Origin: Pseudidiomarina woesei
Lineage (GTDB): Bacteria; Pseudomonadota; Gammaproteobacteria; Enterobacterales; Alteromonadaceae
Direction: 5' to 3'
NCBI RefSeq assembly: GCF_001418345.1
Contig: NZ_LIPW01000005.1
Location: forward strand, 85,314 to 149,313
DNA: 64,000 bases
Below are positions 9,074 through 22,463 of this stretch, in pieces (position 1 is the stretch's first letter; every line of letters starts with the position of its first letter). Position numbers and translations under genes: made by a program. The notes below the pieces were generated by a model, which saw only the letters and a list, made by a program, of their open reading frames with translations, had not been told where the DNA came from and did not search any database.

Positions 9074-9965
9074 AGCACCTCCACTAAAAGCTTGGTTACT
9101 ATTGTTGCTGCTCGCAATGATTTGGGGCAGCTCATTTATTCTCATTAAAAAAGGCCTAATTGCCTTTCGCCCCGATCAACTCGCTGCCATCCGCATTGCC
9201 TCGGCAGGTTTCGTGTTACTGCCATTTTTAATGCGTCGATTTAGAATCGTGCAACGGCATCACTGGCCAAAACTAATTTCGGTTGGGCTCGTTGGTAGTT
9301 TTATTCCGGCATTTTTATTTGCTTTCGCACAAACACAGCTTCCTAGTGGCGTCACTGGCGTTCTGAATACCTTTACCCCGCTTGCGACATTGCTCATTGG
9401 TGTACTGATTTTTCAACAGATAGTCGCGCTACAACAATGGGTTGGTGTTCTCATTGGGTTGGCCGGCACTGTCATTTTAATAACCGCGAATGCCAACGGT
9501 GACTTTCAATTTAATGCTTATGCGTTGCTCATTATATTGGCAACGGTTTGTTACGGAATTAACCTTAACCTTATCAAGCACCATATTCCCGACCTAGGCG
9601 CGCTAACCATTACCGGGGTTAGCCTGTTTTTAGTAGCGCCGCCGGCGTTGATTTATTTACTGGCCGCAACCCCGTTCATTGAGCAGCTTGCTACGCAACC
9701 TGACTCTTATTTTTCACTTTCGGCTATTCTTTTGCTTGGGGTGGTTGGCACCGCAATGGCATTAGTTATTTTCAATACAGTTGTAAAAATAACAGATACC
9801 ACCTTCACGAGCTCAGTCACCTATTTAATTCCCATAGTGGCGCTTATACTTGGCGTGATTGATGGCGAACCGTTTCTCGCCGAGCACGCCATTGGCATGG
9901 CGGCTATTTTAACCGGCGTTTTTGTTGCCAACCGCCGTGCGCAGAAAAGAAAAAGCCCGGCATAA
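9060..9965 (+). CDS. DMT-superfamily (EamA) transporter
   Basis: About 301 residues with ten predicted membrane helices and two EamA repeats (about residues 10-140 and 150-290). The hallmark [12 protein letters not shown] occurs in the first helix. Such proteins export amino acids or other metabolites; the substrate is not deducible. The start is either the ATG at 9060 or one at 9042; both overlap the end of engB. The last codons contain a hairpin that reads as a terminator for polA on the other strand. Confidence 0.88.
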   Translation: MQQSEAPPLKAWLLLLLLAMIWGSSFILIKKGLIAFRPDQLAAIRIASAGFVLLPFLMRRFRIVQRHHWPKLISVGLVGSFIPAFLFAFAQTQLPSGVTGVLNTFTPLATLLIGVLIFQQIVALQQWVGVLIGLAGTVILITANANGDFQFNAYALLIILATVCYGINLNLIKHHIPDLGALTITGVSLFLVAPPALIYLLAATPFIEQLATQPDSYFSLSAILLLGVVGTAMALVIFNTVVKITDTTFTSSVTYLIPIVALILGVIDGEPFLAEHAIGMAAILTGVFVANRRAQKRKSPA

Positions 9966-9975
9966 AGCCGGGCAA
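9950..9975 (-). terminator. Terminator, probably of polA, inside the end of the DMT gene
   Basis: GCCCGGC (9955-9961), loop ATAAA, GCCGGGC (9967-9973). The T-rich tract lies on the minus-strand side (TTTTTCTTTTC), so it fits transcripts coming from polA. It overlaps the DMT stop codon, which saves space between convergent genes. The 138 bp between it and polA hold nothing else I can support. Confidence 0.75.
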
Positions 9976-10112
9976 AAGTTCTTACAATCCAGGGAGAGAA
10001 CATCTCAGAAAGGTAATGACAAACGAACCGAGTTCATTTAATGCGCCTTTCACATGTTCAGACTGGCTGTTCAAAAATTAGTTCAAAAAAAATTTTGATA
10101 AATTCAAATTTT

Positions 10113-12902
10113 TTAATGAGCCTCGTCCCAATTATCGCCAACACCAGCTTCGGCAATTAACGGAACCTTCAGTTCAGCGGCGTTTTCCATAATTTCAACA
10201 AGCTTATTTTTATAGTCCACTACCTTGTCTTCACGAACCTCAAATACTAATTCATCGTGCACTTGCATGATCATCCAAACATCATCGGCGGGCACCTGCT
10301 CGTGCAAATAACGATGCACAGCTATCATGGCGCGCTTGATAATGTCCGCCGCGGTACCTTGCATAGGTGCGTTAATTGCAGCCCGCTCTGCTGCTTTGCG
10401 GCGCATTCCATTTTGCGATTTAATTTCTGGCAATTGTAAGCGGCGACCATAGATGGTCTCCACATAGCCATCTCGCTTCGCTTGCTGCCGCGTTGCTTCC
10501 ATATATTTCAAAACACCAGGGAAACGGTCGAAGTATTTGTCCATATAGTCTTGCGCTTCTTGGCGCGGAATATCGAGCTGCCGAGCCAACCCAAACGCAG
10601 ACATGCCGTAAATAAGACCAAAGTTAACGGCTTTCGCGCGACGGCGCTGCTCGCTGGTTACTTGCTCTAACGGTACACCAAATACTTCAGCAGCGGTGGC
10701 CTTGTGAATATCTCGGCCTTTCGAAAAGGCATCAACCAACGCATTATCACCTGACAAATGCGCCATAATCCGTAATTCAATTTGGCTGTAGTCTATGGCC
10801 ATAATTTTGTAGCCATCAGGCGCCGTGAAAGCTTTTCGCACACGTCGACCCGCTTCGGTACGAATTGGAATATTTTGCAAGTTCGGGTCGCTTGAAGATA
10901 ACCGCCCTGTCGCTGTCACCGCTTGATGATACGACGTGTGTATGCGTTGCGTGCGCGGGTTCACCATTTTAGGTAACTTGTCGGTATAGGTCGACTTGAG
11001 CTTACTCAAACCACGGTGACTCATGATCACATTCGGTAAAGGATAGTCGAGCGCCAATTCTTGCAATACTTCTTCAGCTGTTGAAGGGGCGCCCTTGGGC
11101 GTCTTTTTAAGTATCGGTAGCTGTAACTTTTCAAACAAAATTTGCTGCAGCTGTTTGGTCGAACTTAAGTTAAATTCTTCGCCGGCAATATCATAAGCCT
11201 GCTTTTCTAAGTTTTGCAGCTCCATCGCTATTTCATGACTTTGCCGTGCTAACAATTGCGCGTCTACTTGTACGCCATGCTGCTCCATATCTACTAGCAC
11301 GGGCACCAGCGGCAACTCTATGGTTTCGAGCACGTGCATTAACGACTTTTCAGCGCTAACTGTTTGCCATAACTTCAAATGTAGCTGCAGCGTCACGTCA
11401 GCATCTTCGGCGGCATAAGGCGCCGCCTGCTCTAGCGCAATTTGGTTGAAGGTAATTTGTTTCGCGCCTTTGCCGGCAATGTCTTCAAATGCAATGGGCT
11501 TATGACCTAGGTACTGCAAACTCAGGCTGTCCATGTCATGTCGCGAGCCTGTGCTGTTATACACATACGAAGCCAGCATAGTGTCATTGGCAATAGCACC
11601 GAGATTAATGTCATAACTACGCAAAATATGGCTGTCGTACTTGAGGTTTTGGCCAATGAGTTTTGGTTTGCTGTCGGTCAATAACGGCTTAAGCTGAGCT
11701 AGCACATCGGCTCGGTCTAATTGGTCCGGCGCACCAGGATAGTCATGTGCTACTGGAATATAACAAGCGCGGCCTGGCTCAATTGCAAACGACAGTCCAA
11801 CTAACTCGGCTTCCATATAGTTCAAACTGGTGGTTTCGGTATCAAACGCAAACTGCTCGGCTTGTTCTAGGGCTTTTATCCACTTATGAAGCTGCTCTTG
11901 AGTTGTCACAACTTCATAACCATCGTGGCTTACGGCGGTTTCTACTAGTGCTTGTGCTGGCTGTTCATGGCCCGACGCTTGGTCGCTAGCAGCACCCTCT
12001 TCTAACACCTCTGCTAACCAACGACGAAACTCACATTGTTTATATAATTCAATAAGTTGGTTGGTATCGGCTGGTTGAATGGTCAGCTCGTCCGGCTTAA
12101 AATCGAGCGGCACGTCTAACTTAATGGTTGCTAATTCGCGCGACATCAGCAACGTATCTTTGTGCTCTTCAAGCTTTTCCGGCATGGTTTTCGAACCACG
12201 AAAACCAAGTTCTTTAATTGCCTCAGGGTCGGCCAACATTGCATCAATTGAGCCCATGCCTTGCAACATGGCTAAGGCGGTTTTCTCCCCAACTTTCGGC
12301 AGGCCTGGAATATTGTCAGAGCTATCCCCCATCAACGACAGCAAATCGATCATCTGCTCGGGTTTCACGCCATATTTTTCCACCACTCCGTCGTAATCCA
12401 ACAAGGTGTCGGTCATGGTGTTAATTAACATGACATGATCGTTTACCAACTGCGCCATGTCTTTATCACCAGTACTTATTAGCGTGAAGCGCCCCTCAGC
12501 GCTAGCCTGCTGAGCTAGCGTGCCAATAACATCGTCGGCCTCTACGTTATCAATGCATAACAAGGGCAAACCTAGGGCTTGCACAATTTTGTGCAGTGGC
12601 GCTATTTGACTGCGCAAATCATCAGGCATTGGTGGGCGATGGGCTTTGTACTCGGCGTAAATGTCGTTACGAAAAGTTGTGCCTTTCGCATCAAACACCA
12701 CCGCCATATGTGACGGCTTGTACTTTTTCAACAAGCTACGCAGCATATTTACTACGCCGTAAATTGCGCCAGTGGGCTCTCCAGCCGAATTCGTCAAATG
12801 TGGCGGTGCATAAAATGCACGGAATAAATAGGAAGAGCCGTCAACCAAAACAAACGGATTTTCTGGAACCGTCAATGGTGCTTTCGAAGATGTTTGCGAC
12901 AT
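10113..12902 (-). CDS. polA: DNA polymerase I
   Basis: This 929-residue protein has all three activities. The N-terminal 5'-3' exonuclease (about 15-305) carries [15 protein letters not shown] and DVIGTLA. The 3'-5' proofreading domain begins [16 protein letters not shown] with its acidic residues intact (DTET). The polymerase has [16 protein letters not shown] (motif A), the O-helix [15 protein letters not shown] and [10 protein letters not shown] (motif C). It fills gaps in repair and removes Okazaki primers. I placed the start at 12902, giving ten to fifteen residues before [10 protein letters not shown]; an in-frame ATG at 12938 exists. It stands alone on the minus strand. Confidence 0.97.
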   Translation of the reverse strand: MSQTSSKAPLTVPENPFVLVDGSSYLFRAFYAPPHLTNSAGEPTGAIYGVVNMLRSLLKKYKPSHMAVVFDAKGTTFRNDIYAEYKAHRPPMPDDLRSQIAPLHKIVQALGLPLLCIDNVEADDVIGTLAQQASAEGRFTLISTGDKDMAQLVNDHVMLINTMTDTLLDYDGVVEKYGVKPEQMIDLLSLMGDSSDNIPGLPKVGEKTALAMLQGMGSIDAMLADPEAIKELGFRGSKTMPEKLEEHKDTLLMSRELATIKLDVPLDFKPDELTIQPADTNQLIELYKQCEFRRWLAEVLEEGAASDQASGHEQPAQALVETAVSHDGYEVVTTQEQLHKWIKALEQAEQFAFDTETTSLNYMEAELVGLSFAIEPGRACYIPVAHDYPGAPDQLDRADVLAQLKPLLTDSKPKLIGQNLKYDSHILRSYDINLGAIANDTMLASYVYNSTGSRHDMDSLSLQYLGHKPIAFEDIAGKGAKQITFNQIALEQAAPYAAEDADVTLQLHLKLWQTVSAEKSLMHVLETIELPLVPVLVDMEQHGVQVDAQLLARQSHEIAMELQNLEKQAYDIAGEEFNLSSTKQLQQILFEKLQLPILKKTPKGAPSTAEEVLQELALDYPLPNVIMSHRGLSKLKSTYTDKLPKMVNPRTQRIHTSYHQAVTATGRLSSSDPNLQNIPIRTEAGRRVRKAFTAPDGYKIMAIDYSQIELRIMAHLSGDNALVDAFSKGRDIHKATAAEVFGVPLEQVTSEQRRRAKAVNFGLIYGMSAFGLARQLDIPRQEAQDYMDKYFDRFPGVLKYMEATRQQAKRDGYVETIYGRRLQLPEIKSQNGMRRKAAERAAINAPMQGTAADIIKRAMIAVHRYLHEQVPADDVWMIMQVHDELVFEVREDKVVDYKNKLVEIMENAAELKVPLIAEAGVGDNWDEAH

Positions 12903-12981
12903 GCTGTAAATCTCAGGTATTTGCGATTGCGCTAGCATGCCATAGCTAGCTTTTGTTCGCTACTCACGGGGCTTGGCAATA

Positions 12982-13001
12982 TGTGGATACGCTGTGGATA
13001 A
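12982..13001 (-). promoter_or_regulatory. Pair of DnaA-box-like 9-mers upstream of polA
   Basis: TGTGGATAC (12982-12990) and TGTGGATAA (12993-13001) are two bp apart in the same direction; the second is a perfect TTATCCACA box on the minus strand. GATC sites follow at 13035 and 13042. They could let DnaA regulate polA or the small downstream ORF, or be chance in an AT-rich leader. Confidence 0.45.
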
Positions 13002-13200
13002 GTCTGTTGAAAACGATAAATCCCGCCAGTTAAAGATCATTGATCTCTGGCGTGCTGATTTTTCTAAATGTCTTGAAAAACAAGGGGTTCGAAGAAATCC
13101 TGAAGCCCTAACTGCGTTTTATTCTTATTTTGTATCAGCTGTGGAAACTGATTTTTGCCCTCGCCAACATGAGGATCATGTTTTTGAGCGAGCTTTTTGA
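12994..13200 (+). CDS. Small hypothetical protein, uncertain
   Basis: An open frame of 68-75 residues, starting either at GTG 12994 or TTG 12973, with no convincing ribosome site. The peptide is hydrophilic and has a protein-like composition (KIIDLWRADFSKCL, then ALTAFYSYFVSAV), with three cysteines. It lies divergent from polA. I recognise no family. It may be a genuine small gene or merely an open stretch; the DnaA-box pair falls at its beginning. Confidence 0.25.
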   Translation: MDKSVENDKSRQLKIIDLWRADFSKCLEKQGVRRNPEALTAFYSYFVSAVETDFCPRQHEDHVFERAF

Positions 13201-13462
13201 TTCAATTTGAATCGAACAGAAAGACTAACACATTGTTGGTTGATTGCCAGTACCAAATTGAAATTTTTTAGAACAATTTTTGCGCGTTCGCTGACGACTA
13301 TATGCGCAAAAGGAATCAACATTGATTAAGTTTTTCTATATACTGCTTGTCATAGTTCTTGCAAAAGCAATGTGAACTAATGTTTACTAGCTACTGATAT
13401 ATTTGCTCGCGACGTATTTTCGCATAGTATATAAATTATCCAGCCAAACAAAACGTGGTGTT
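13201..13462. other. Intergenic stretch without a recognised gene
   Basis: AT-rich. It contains a palindrome GATTCA-ATT-TGAATC (13200-13214) without a T-run, and a possible 17-residue hydrophobic mini-ORF at 13322-13375 (TTG start, AAGGA 8 bp upstream). A promoter for the next gene likely lies near 13400-13440, where TTGCTC is followed by TATATAAAT. Nothing else is supported. Confidence 0.4.
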
Positions 13463-13741
13463 ATGGAAACAGAAACGATGAACCTAACCAAAGAAGAGCT
13501 GCGCCAACTCGAGGATTTCGAGCGTCGTCGCATCGCTTTAAACCAAACTGAATGGTGGGAACGGTTATCCATGGACCAGAAATTTGGCGTGTACCAATTA
13601 CAAAAATTCGGTTTTGACCTCGCCTTTATTCGCAACACCGACGATGGCCCGTTAGCGGTTGTGCGCCGCGGCAGCGAGTTTGCCACGGTCAACCATGAGG
13701 GCGATGTTGATTTAAGTCCTAATATTATTTTACGCGACTAA
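13463..13741 (+). CDS. Conserved-looking hypothetical protein
   Basis: This 92-residue soluble protein begins METETMNLTKEELRQLEDFERRR and ends near LSPNIILRD. It is charged, with an N-terminal helix and a short beta-like C-terminus, no signal peptide and no cysteines. The composition and start codon look genuine. It sits convergent to aroE, 16 bp from its end. I do not recognise the family and propose no function. Confidence 0.65.
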   Translation: METETMNLTKEELRQLEDFERRRIALNQTEWWERLSMDQKFGVYQLQKFGFDLAFIRNTDDGPLAVVRRGSEFATVNHEGDVDLSPNIILRD

Positions 13742-13757
13742 TCTCCATTGAAACCCT

Positions 13758-14592
13758 TTACCCGTTTAGTTGTGCGCGCAACTGTTCTATAACTTGTTGG
13801 GTGTTCACCTGCTGCAAGTCATGCCAGAGTTTAAATGCAACTGCAGCCTGCTCGACTAACATACCGAGCCCGTCAAACACATTGTTAACCCCTGCGTTTT
13901 GCGCTTGCTGCATGAATACCGTGGGCTCAGCGCCATACATCATGTCATACGCACAGTCAGCCTTACCGAGTTCGGCCGCTGCTATCGGCAATAACGCCGC
14001 TGCTGACTTGTCCGTTAAAGAAATACTGGTTGCATTGATTACCAAAGCACCTTTGGGTATCGCTAATGCATCAAAGGTGCAAGCAGTAACACGGCTGTCT
14101 TGGCTGTCTTGCGCAAGCTGTTCAGCGCGCGCTGTGGTTCTGTTCACAATAGTGATAGATGCCACCGGCTGCTCCAACAACGCATACAGAGCACCGCGCG
14201 CGGCGCCTCCCGCGCCCAGCAAAACCACCTGCCGTTGATTAAGTTGTTGGTGACAATTCACCTGTAAGTCGGTGATTAAGCCGATTCCGTCTGTATTGTC
14301 GCCAAGTAGCTGGCCAAGCCCCAAAGGAATGAGCGTGTTCACCGCTCGCGCTTTTGCCGCTCGCGCTGTAAGGTGGGTAGCTAACTCATAAGCAGCCTGT
14401 TTGAAAGGTACGGTTACGTTCGCACCGGCACCGCCGCAATAAAAGAAATCACTGACTGCGCGACGAAACTGGCCCGCCGATGTTAAACTGCGCGTATAAA
14501 GTATGCCCAAACCATGCTGCGCGGCAAATGCATCATGAATTTGGGGTGACAAACTGTGTGCAACCGGATTTCCAAATACTGTAAAAAACGCC

Positions 14593-14594
<2 letters not shown>
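13758..14594 (-). CDS. aroE: Shikimate dehydrogenase
   Basis: This 278-residue NADPH-dependent enzyme reduces 3-dehydroshikimate to shikimate. It begins MAFFTVFGNPVAHSLSPQIHDAFA (substrate-binding SLSP), has NVTVPFK with the catalytic Lys, DNTDG and the Rossmann GAGGAARG, and NRTTARA for NADPH. GAGGA 8 bp upstream supports the ATG at 14594. That ATG shares its CATG with the divergent globin gene, so its promoter must lie inside the globin coding sequence. In relatives aroE is near tsaC, smg and dprA, as here. Confidence 0.95.
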
Positions 14595-16492
<1,898 letters not shown>

Positions 16493-16533
16493 TCAACTAT
16501 TCTCTTGGTTAGTTGTTATATTTTGAATGGCTG

Positions 16534-16929
16534 TTATTTTATCGAAGATTTATAGTCACAGGAATCATCCGCGCAGATCCAGCGTTCACCCGCAGCGGTT
16601 TTTTTCTTCAGCAGCAATGGAAACTTACATTTGGGGCACGCCTCTTGCACTGGAGGCAAATTAACGGAGTACTTGCACTGAGGATATTGGTCGCAGGCAT
16701 AAAACGAATTGCCAAACCGGCTCGTTTTTTGCACTAACTTACCCTGCTGACAGGCTGGGCAGGCGGCATCTGTGCCGGGGTCAAAATCAGCGGCAGTCAT
16801 ATAGTCGCAGTCGGGGTAACCACTGCAGCCAACATAAAGACCGAAGCGGCCTTTTTTAAGTTGCAGATCGCGCTCACACCGGGGGCAAGGCACGCCCAGC
16901 GACTGCGGCTCTAAAAAGTTATCGGTCAT
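16534..16929 (-). CDS. Topoisomerase I-type C4 zinc-finger protein (YrdD-like)
   Basis: 131 residues with three zinc ribbons of the topoisomerase I C-terminal type: CPRCERD...CSGYPDC, CPACQQG...CDQYPQC and CPKCKFP...CADDSC. No topoisomerase catalytic domain is present. It begins directly after smg (16930) and precedes tsaC, as yrdD does in E. coli. It presumably binds single-stranded DNA; the cellular role is unclear. Confidence 0.92.
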   Translation of the reverse strand: MTDNFLEPQSLGVPCPRCERDLQLKKGRFGLYVGCSGYPDCDYMTAADFDPGTDAACPACQQGKLVQKTSRFGNSFYACDQYPQCKYSVNLPPVQEACPKCKFPLLLKKKTAAGERWICADDSCDYKSSIK

Positions 16930-17403
16930 TTAATGCAATAAACCCTCGGGTTCCTCAAACAGCAAGCCTTCCATTTGATCATAAGCGTCTTCGTGCCCTG
17001 GTACATTAAACAGCACCATTAACACCACCCATTTCAAATCGTCCAGCGTAAATTGCTGAGTGTCTAGCTCCATAACACGGTCAATAACCATTTCGCGTGT
17101 GGCGAAGTCTAACACACCAAGGTTTTCAAGGTACATTAAGAACCCACGACTGGCACAATCCAGACGTGCAACTTCTTCGGCCGTAAAGACCCGTGTACTA
17201 CTGTTCGGCGACTTATTCACGTATGGCAACGTTTGGCTATCTTGCAAGTCAGCCAAGCGCTCTAACCAGGCCAGAGCTTTGTGAATTTCTTGACGGTGAA
17301 ACCCTGCACGCGTCAGTTCATCGGTAAGCTCGTCATGATTAACCACAACCTCCATGTCCGAATGAATAAAGTTCTCGAACAAGTACATGAGGATATCAAA
17401 CAT
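16930..17403 (-). CDS. smg: Smg family protein (DUF494)
   Basis: 157 residues, a soluble helical protein of the Smg/DUF494 family, whose function is not established. It begins [19 protein letters not shown], the recognisable family start. It sits between dprA (2-bp gap) and the zinc-finger gene (no gap), the conserved gammaproteobacterial neighbourhood, and is surely in one operon with them. Confidence 0.93.
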   Translation of the reverse strand: MFDILMYLFENFIHSDMEVVVNHDELTDELTRAGFHRQEIHKALAWLERLADLQDSQTLPYVNKSPNSSTRVFTAEEVARLDCASRGFLMYLENLGVLDFATREMVIDRVMELDTQQFTLDDLKWVVLMVLFNVPGHEDAYDQMEGLLFEEPEGLLH

Positions 17404-17405
17404 CG

Positions 17406-18461
17406 TTAGCGCCTCCCCATTTTTATATAACCACCTGTAACCGAGGTTACATGCCCTTCTAATTCAAGTAACACCAACTGTTCTGTAACAGTAGCAACCG
17501 GTAGTCCGCTGCGTGCCACAATAGTGTCGATTGAAGTAACCTCTAAACCCACATTAGCCAACAATTTGCGGTTTGCCAAGCTTCGCGAGCTATTTATTTG
17601 CGCACCCTGTGCGCCGTTTACTTCTTTTAAAGATGGAGGCACTGGCGGCAAATTCAACTCTTGTAAAATATCGTCCACTGTCGTGGCAATGGCGGCCCCC
17701 TCTTTTAGCAGCTTATGGCAACCACTATGCGCTATGTTCCATATCGAGCCGGGCACTGCCATCACCGTTTTTTGTTGCTCTCGTGCCAAGGCCGCAGTAA
17801 CTAAGGTTCCGCTTTTATATTTGGCTTCAACAACAACCACTAGTTCGGCTAGTCCACTAAGAATACGATTGCGACGGGGAAAATGATCCTTCTTTGGTGG
17901 CATACCCGGCGCAAACTCGGTAATGACCAAACCACTTTGCATAATTTGCTGCTGCAATTGCCGATTGTGCAGCGGATAGTAAATATCTGGCCCTGTGCCA
18001 AGTACCGCTAGAGTTTTTCCCTCTGCCATGGCAGCCCGATGAGCCTCGGCGTCAATGCCCTTTGCCAAACCACTACTCACCACCAGCCCAACCCGCGCAA
18101 GCCCTCGCGCAAAATGGTTCGCTGTGTGCTGCCCCACGGGTGAGGCATTGCGGCTACCAATAATAGCGACCATGCGCGCCTGCAAGCAGCTTAAATCGCC
18201 ATGAGCAAATAATACCAGCGGAGGGTCATTTATGTGCTTAAGCTGCTCAGGGTAGCGCTGGTCGCGCAAATGAATGACATGGCAATTGGGTTGTGCAGCC
18301 CAACGCTGCAGGCGCTCAACATAGGCCGGCGCAATGTTCACTGCGGGCAGTGGAGCTCGAATAAAAATTTGTTCAATTGAGCTTAAACTACGTAAATATT
18401 TACGATGGGTGCTCGGCGCACTCGCCATAGCAAGTAGCGCCTTCGCGGTTTCAGCTTCCAT
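17406..18461 (-). CDS. dprA: DNA-processing protein DprA
   Basis: 351 residues, with the Rossmann-like domain in the middle (about 100-290): [58 protein letters not shown] and [13 protein letters not shown]-terminal winged-helix-like part follows (about 310-350). DprA loads RecA onto incoming single strands in transformation. It lies downstream of the LysM gene (31 bp) and upstream of smg in the classic order. No other competence gene is visible in the window. Confidence 0.95.
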   Translation of the reverse strand: MEAETAKALLAMASAPSTHRKYLRSLSSIEQIFIRAPLPAVNIAPAYVERLQRWAAQPNCHVIHLRDQRYPEQLKHINDPPLVLFAHGDLSCLQARMVAIIGSRNASPVGQHTANHFARGLARVGLVVSSGLAKGIDAEAHRAAMAEGKTLAVLGTGPDIYYPLHNRQLQQQIMQSGLVITEFAPGMPPKKDHFPRRNRILSGLAELVVVVEAKYKSGTLVTAALAREQQKTVMAVPGSIWNIAHSGCHKLLKEGAAIATTVDDILQELNLPPVPPSLKEVNGAQGAQINSSRSLANRKLLANVGLEVTSIDTIVARSGLPVATVTEQLVLLELEGHVTSVTGGYIKMGRR

Positions 18462-18492
18462 GCCGATAACCTCTCTTGTGAGTTATGAAAAA

Positions 18493-19578
18493 TTAGAGTT
18501 TGAGTGGAATAAAATAGTCACCAATGCTCATCCATTCGCGTGAGCGAACCACAATGGCAAAGCTGGTTTGGTTCTGAACTTCAAGCACTAGCATTTGCGC
18601 TGTCGCAGACACTGGTAACTGCAACGTGTTGCGCCACAACCGCGAGATATGGTCAGCTGGCTTGTAGTAGTTCACTAAGGTTATTTCCTCGCCATCAACA
18701 AATAGCGTGGAACCCGGGCGCACGGCTTGATACATCTGGCCAACTTCAACGCCATGTTGACGCCCGCGATTAAGCACCACAACGTCATATGGGCCTTGCT
18801 CTTTGCGATTATTCAATGAGGCAATAATCTGACCGTCAAGCTGCCCACCTGATTCAGGCACAATGACGTCTGGAATATTTAACGGCTGTGAAGCCAGTAA
18901 ATAGTCACCACGGCGAATTTCTCGTTGTATTCGGCTTAACTCACCTTCAGCAAGTTCGCCCGCATTGTACGTCACGGTGACATCTCCGACGTAACGCAGT
19001 AACTCACCACCTTCAATGGGTTCGACCGGCGTAAATGCGCTATAGGTGGTTTTTTCCACATCGCCTTTAATAAACACCGGCAACATACCGTTCACACGCG
19101 GTGCGCCGCGATTATCACCCAAAATTTGCGGCGTATTTTCTAACACTTCAGCGGTTAATACCCGATGTTCGGTTAACAATGGCGCCAGCATGTCGCGCGA
19201 GAAGGTCGGAATTGGGTTATCTTTGCTCTTCACTTGCCCTTCAGGCAACAAAGTTTTGTGCGCTTTACGTGTCAGTTGCGGCTTGCCATCTACCCAAACC
19301 AACAACAACCGGTCGCCGGGGTAAATTAAGTGTGGATTCGCAACCCCTTCGTTAATGCGCCAAAGCTCTGGCCAATACCAAGGATCATTGAGATACAATT
19401 CTGAGATATCCCACAACGTGTCGCCTTTTTTCACCACATATTCTTGGGGTGCGCCTTCACGAAGTTGCAGAATATTGCCTTTGGTTTGTTGAGTTTCAGA
19501 CTGCGCCATAACAACATGCAGAGGTGAAACCAGCAGAAAACCGATTAATGCAATCGCCGGTAGTTGCCATTTAGTCAT
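18493..19578 (-). CDS. LysM-domain periplasmic protein
   Basis: 361 residues: a signal peptide ending near VVMA, then one LysM domain (about 46-95: EYVVKKGDTLWDISELYLNDPWYWPELWRI region) that binds peptidoglycan, then about 260 residues without a recognised catalytic motif. This family is found upstream of dprA and divergent from def in many gammaproteobacteria, exactly as here. A role at the cell wall is likely; the exact function is not known. Confidence 0.9.
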   Translation of the reverse strand: MTKWQLPAIALIGFLLVSPLHVVMAQSETQQTKGNILQLREGAPQEYVVKKGDTLWDISELYLNDPWYWPELWRINEGVANPHLIYPGDRLLLVWVDGKPQLTRKAHKTLLPEGQVKSKDNPIPTFSRDMLAPLLTEHRVLTAEVLENTPQILGDNRGAPRVNGMLPVFIKGDVEKTTYSAFTPVEPIEGGELLRYVGDVTVTYNAGELAEGELSRIQREIRRGDYLLASQPLNIPDVIVPESGGQLDGQIIASLNNRKEQGPYDVVVLNRGRQHGVEVGQMYQAVRPGSTLFVDGEEITLVNYYKPADHISRLWRNTLQLPVSATAQMLVLEVQNQTSFAIVVRSREWMSIGDYFIPLKL

Positions 19579-19659
19579 GTCGTGCTCCGTTGTAAAACCG
19601 TGTGTTCATCCTCAAATTACGTTAAAATCACGCAAGATGAAACTAGCGAATGAAAGGTT

Positions 19660-20163
19660 ATGAGTAAATTAACAATTTTAAAATATCCCGACGAACGATT
19701 ACGCACGGTCGCACAACCAATTAATACGGTTGACGATGCCCTGCGTGTCGACATCGATAATATGTTCGAAACCATGTACGACTCTAATGGCGTCGGCTTG
19801 GCGGCGACTCAGGTCGATATTCACAAGCGTCTGTTCATTGCTGACTGCAGTGAAGATCAGAACGAGCCACTGGTGTTTATTAACCCAGAGATTACAGCAC
19901 AAGAAGGCCATTTCACCAATGAAGAGGGCTGCTTGTCGTTTCCGGGCGTTTACGCAAAAGTAGAACGCGCCGGTAAAGTCACTGTGCAAGCTCTTGATCG
20001 CCATGGTGAGTCGTTTAACTTAACCGCTGAAGGCTTGCTCGCCATCTGCATTCAGCACGAAATCGATCATCTTAATGGTAAGCTTTTCGTCGACTACTTG
20101 TCGCCGCTTAAACGTGACCGCATTCGTAAAAAACTCGAAAAAGAAGCGCGCCTTCAAGCCTAA
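19660..20163 (+). CDS. def: Peptide deformylase
   Basis: 167 residues. The three catalytic motifs are intact: [16 protein letters not shown] and QHEIDHLNG, which supply the metal-binding Cys and two His and the catalytic Glu. It removes the formyl group from nascent proteins. It heads the plus-strand operon def-fmt-rsmB-trkA, divergent from the LysM gene; fmt follows after 18 bp. Confidence 0.98.
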   Translation: MSKLTILKYPDERLRTVAQPINTVDDALRVDIDNMFETMYDSNGVGLAATQVDIHKRLFIADCSEDQNEPLVFINPEITAQEGHFTNEEGCLSFPGVYAKVERAGKVTVQALDRHGESFNLTAEGLLAICIQHEIDHLNGKLFVDYLSPLKRDRIRKKLEKEARLQA

Positions 20164-20181
20164 AGGATAGCCAACATTAGC

Positions 20182-21153
20182 ATGAATAAGTTACGCGTTG
20201 TTTTTGCCGGCACGCCCGAGTTTGCGGCTGACCACTTGCAAGCCCTTTTGAACGACTCAGCAATTGACGTTGTTGCGGTTTACACACAGCCTGATCGCCC
20301 AGCCGGCCGCGGCAAAAAGCTGCAAGCCAGCCCAGTTAAAATATTAGCCGAAGGGCATAGCTTGCCAGTGATGCAACCCGTCAACTTTAAAAATGACGAA
20401 GCCAAAGCGCAGCTAGCTGAATTCGCGGCTGACGTGATGGTTGTGGTGGCATATGGCTTATTACTGCCACAAGCCGTATTAGATATTCCGCGTTTAGGCT
20501 GCATTAATGTGCATGGGTCACTATTGCCGCGCTGGCGGGGCGCCGCACCCATTCAGCGCGCACTTTGGGCTGGAGATAGCGAAACCGGCGTTGCCGTGAT
20601 GCAAATGGAGGCTGGCCTCGATACAGGCCCAGTGCTTCAAGAAGCTCGCTTAACCATTGAGGCTACCGATACTTCCGCGACGCTCTACAGCAAACTCGCG
20701 GTGCTAGGCCCACAAGCTTTAGTTGATACGCTTCACAATATAGAAAGCTGTCAAGCCAACGCTGCGGTGCAAGACAATGCCCTAGCTACCTATGCGAAAA
20801 AACTTAGCAAAGAAGAAGCCCAGCTAGACTGGAATCAACCCGCTGAGGTGCTCGAACGCTGGGTTCGTGCTTTTAACCCGTGGCCAATTTGCTGGCTAAC
20901 GACAGTAACCGGCGATGTGGTGAAAGTATGGCAAGCCGATGTTGTGCCCAGCAACCAACAGCAAGCGGGCAGCATTATTCAGGCGGATAAAAGCGGCATT
21001 GTGATACAAACAGCGCAACACGCATTACGCTTGTTGCAGTTACAACCACCGGGTAAAAAGCCGATGGCCGCAGCCGACTTTCTGAATGGCCGCGCCGACT
21101 GGTTCAGTCCGGGACATGTTTTGACAAGCCCAGTAACCGAGACAACAGAATGA
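20182..21153 (+). CDS. fmt: Methionyl-tRNA formyltransferase
   Basis: 323 residues. The N-terminal formyltransferase fold has [14 protein letters not shown], the catalytic region [21 protein letters not shown] and METGLDTGP-like [11 protein letters not shown]; a C-terminal OB-type tRNA-binding domain follows (about 205-310). It formylates initiator Met-tRNA, the counterpart of def next door. AAAGGA precedes the ATG. Its stop overlaps rsmB as ATGA. Confidence 0.97.
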   Translation: MNKLRVVFAGTPEFAADHLQALLNDSAIDVVAVYTQPDRPAGRGKKLQASPVKILAEGHSLPVMQPVNFKNDEAKAQLAEFAADVMVVVAYGLLLPQAVLDIPRLGCINVHGSLLPRWRGAAPIQRALWAGDSETGVAVMQMEAGLDTGPVLQEARLTIEATDTSATLYSKLAVLGPQALVDTLHNIESCQANAAVQDNALATYAKKLSKEEAQLDWNQPAEVLERWVRAFNPWPICWLTTVTGDVVKVWQADVVPSNQQQAGSIIQADKSGIVIQTAQHALRLLQLQPPGKKPMAAADFLNGRADWFSPGHVLTSPVTETTE

Positions 21154-22463
21154 CTCAACAACCGCTTCGTCCCGGAGCTGCAAGCAGAGCCGTCGCCGCC
21201 CAAGCTATCTTTCAGGTGGTTGAACAGGGGCGTTCGTTAAGCCAAGTGTTGCCCACGTTAAGCAGCCAACTTACGGCGCGAGACCGCGGTATGGCCCAAG
21301 CCTTAGCTTATGGTGTGCTGCGTTACTTACCGCAACTTAATTTCATGGTGGGCTCGTTACTCACGAAACCACTGAAAGGCGAATTAAAACTACTGCATTC
21401 ACTACTTTTGGTTGGTGCCTACCAACTTGCCTACATGGGCTCAGCCGAGCACGCGGCCGTGTCCGCAACCGTCGACGCTGCATTGGTACTCAAACGCGCC
21501 AAACAAAAAGGCTTAGTTAATGGTGTACTGCGCAATATTCAGCGGCAATTGCCACAGTTATTGAAGCAGTTAGAGCAAAAACCAGCGCTGGCTCACGGCC
21601 ATCCTCGCTGGCTTGCAGAGCGCATTGAAAAAGCCTACTCGGAACAAGCGACACGTATTTTTACGGCCAATAATGAACAAGCGCCAATGTGGCTGCGAAT
21701 TAACACTCAAAAGACCAATCGAGCCGACTACATGCAGCTACTTCGCGCTGCTGACATTGCGGTGGTCGAAGACGCGCCACTGACAACAGCGATTTGCCTT
21801 GCTGAGCCGATAGATGTCTACAAATTACCGCACTTCAGTGATGGCTGGGTGTCGGTACAAGACATTGCTGCACAACACGCAGCATGGTTACTTGAGGCTC
21901 AAGCAGGCGAGAATATTCTCGACTGCTGTGCGGCGCCAGGCGGCAAAACGGCCCACATTTTAGAACAACAACCCACGGCCAAGGTTATGGCAATTGATGC
22001 TGATGCCAAACGCCTAGAGCGTGTGCACGAAAACTTGGCGCGGTTGCAGCTAAACGCGGACGTAAAAACGGCAGATGCAACAGCACCGGATGACTGGTGG
22101 AATGGTCAATTATTTGACCGCATTTTACTGGACGCCCCTTGCTCGGCAACAGGCGTCATTCGGCGCCACCCTGATATAAAGTGGTTACGCCGCAACGATG
22201 ATATAGCGGAGCTTGCCGCGTTACAGGCACGAATTCTTGACGCTTTGTGGCCAACACTAAAACCCGGCGGCACTTTAGTTTACGCAACTTGTTCTATACT
22301 GCCTGAAGAAAATAGCCAACAGATTGAAGCGTTTAAGCAACGCCATATCGACGCCATAGCGGTTGCAACTAGCCCTCAAGGCAGCGTAGAGTGGCAATGG
22401 TTACCCGGAAGTGAGCATAACGGGGATGGTTTTTACTTCGCAAAACTGGAAAAGCGCACATGA
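21150..22463 (+). CDS. rsmB: 16S rRNA m5C967 methyltransferase
   Basis: 437 residues: an N-terminal NusB-like RNA-binding domain (about 10-140) and a C-terminal SAM-dependent methyltransferase with [34 protein letters not shown] and the second cysteine in [11 protein letters not shown]. It methylates C967 of 16S rRNA. It overlaps fmt and trkA by 4 bp at either end, indicating tight translational coupling. Confidence 0.97.
   Translation: MTQQPLRPGAASRAVAAQAIFQVVEQGRSLSQVLPTLSSQLTARDRGMAQALAYGVLRYLPQLNFMVGSLLTKPLKGELKLLHSLLLVGAYQLAYMGSAEHAAVSATVDAALVLKRAKQKGLVNGVLRNIQRQLPQLLKQLEQKPALAHGHPRWLAERIEKAYSEQATRIFTANNEQAPMWLRINTQKTNRADYMQLLRAADIAVVEDAPLTTAICLAEPIDVYKLPHFSDGWVSVQDIAAQHAAWLLEAQAGENILDCCAAPGGKTAHILEQQPTAKVMAIDADAKRLERVHENLARLQLNADVKTADATAPDDWWNGQLFDRILLDAPCSATGVIRRHPDIKWLRRNDDIAELAALQARILDALWPTLKPGGTLVYATCSILPEENSQQIEAFKQRHIDAIAVATSPQGSVEWQWLPGSEHNGDGFYFAKLEKRT

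Noticed and set aside
9966..10112. Spot 42 RNA downstream of polA
   Set aside because: The neighbourhood is similar to enterics, but polA is convergent with another gene here and no Spot 42-like sequence is visible.
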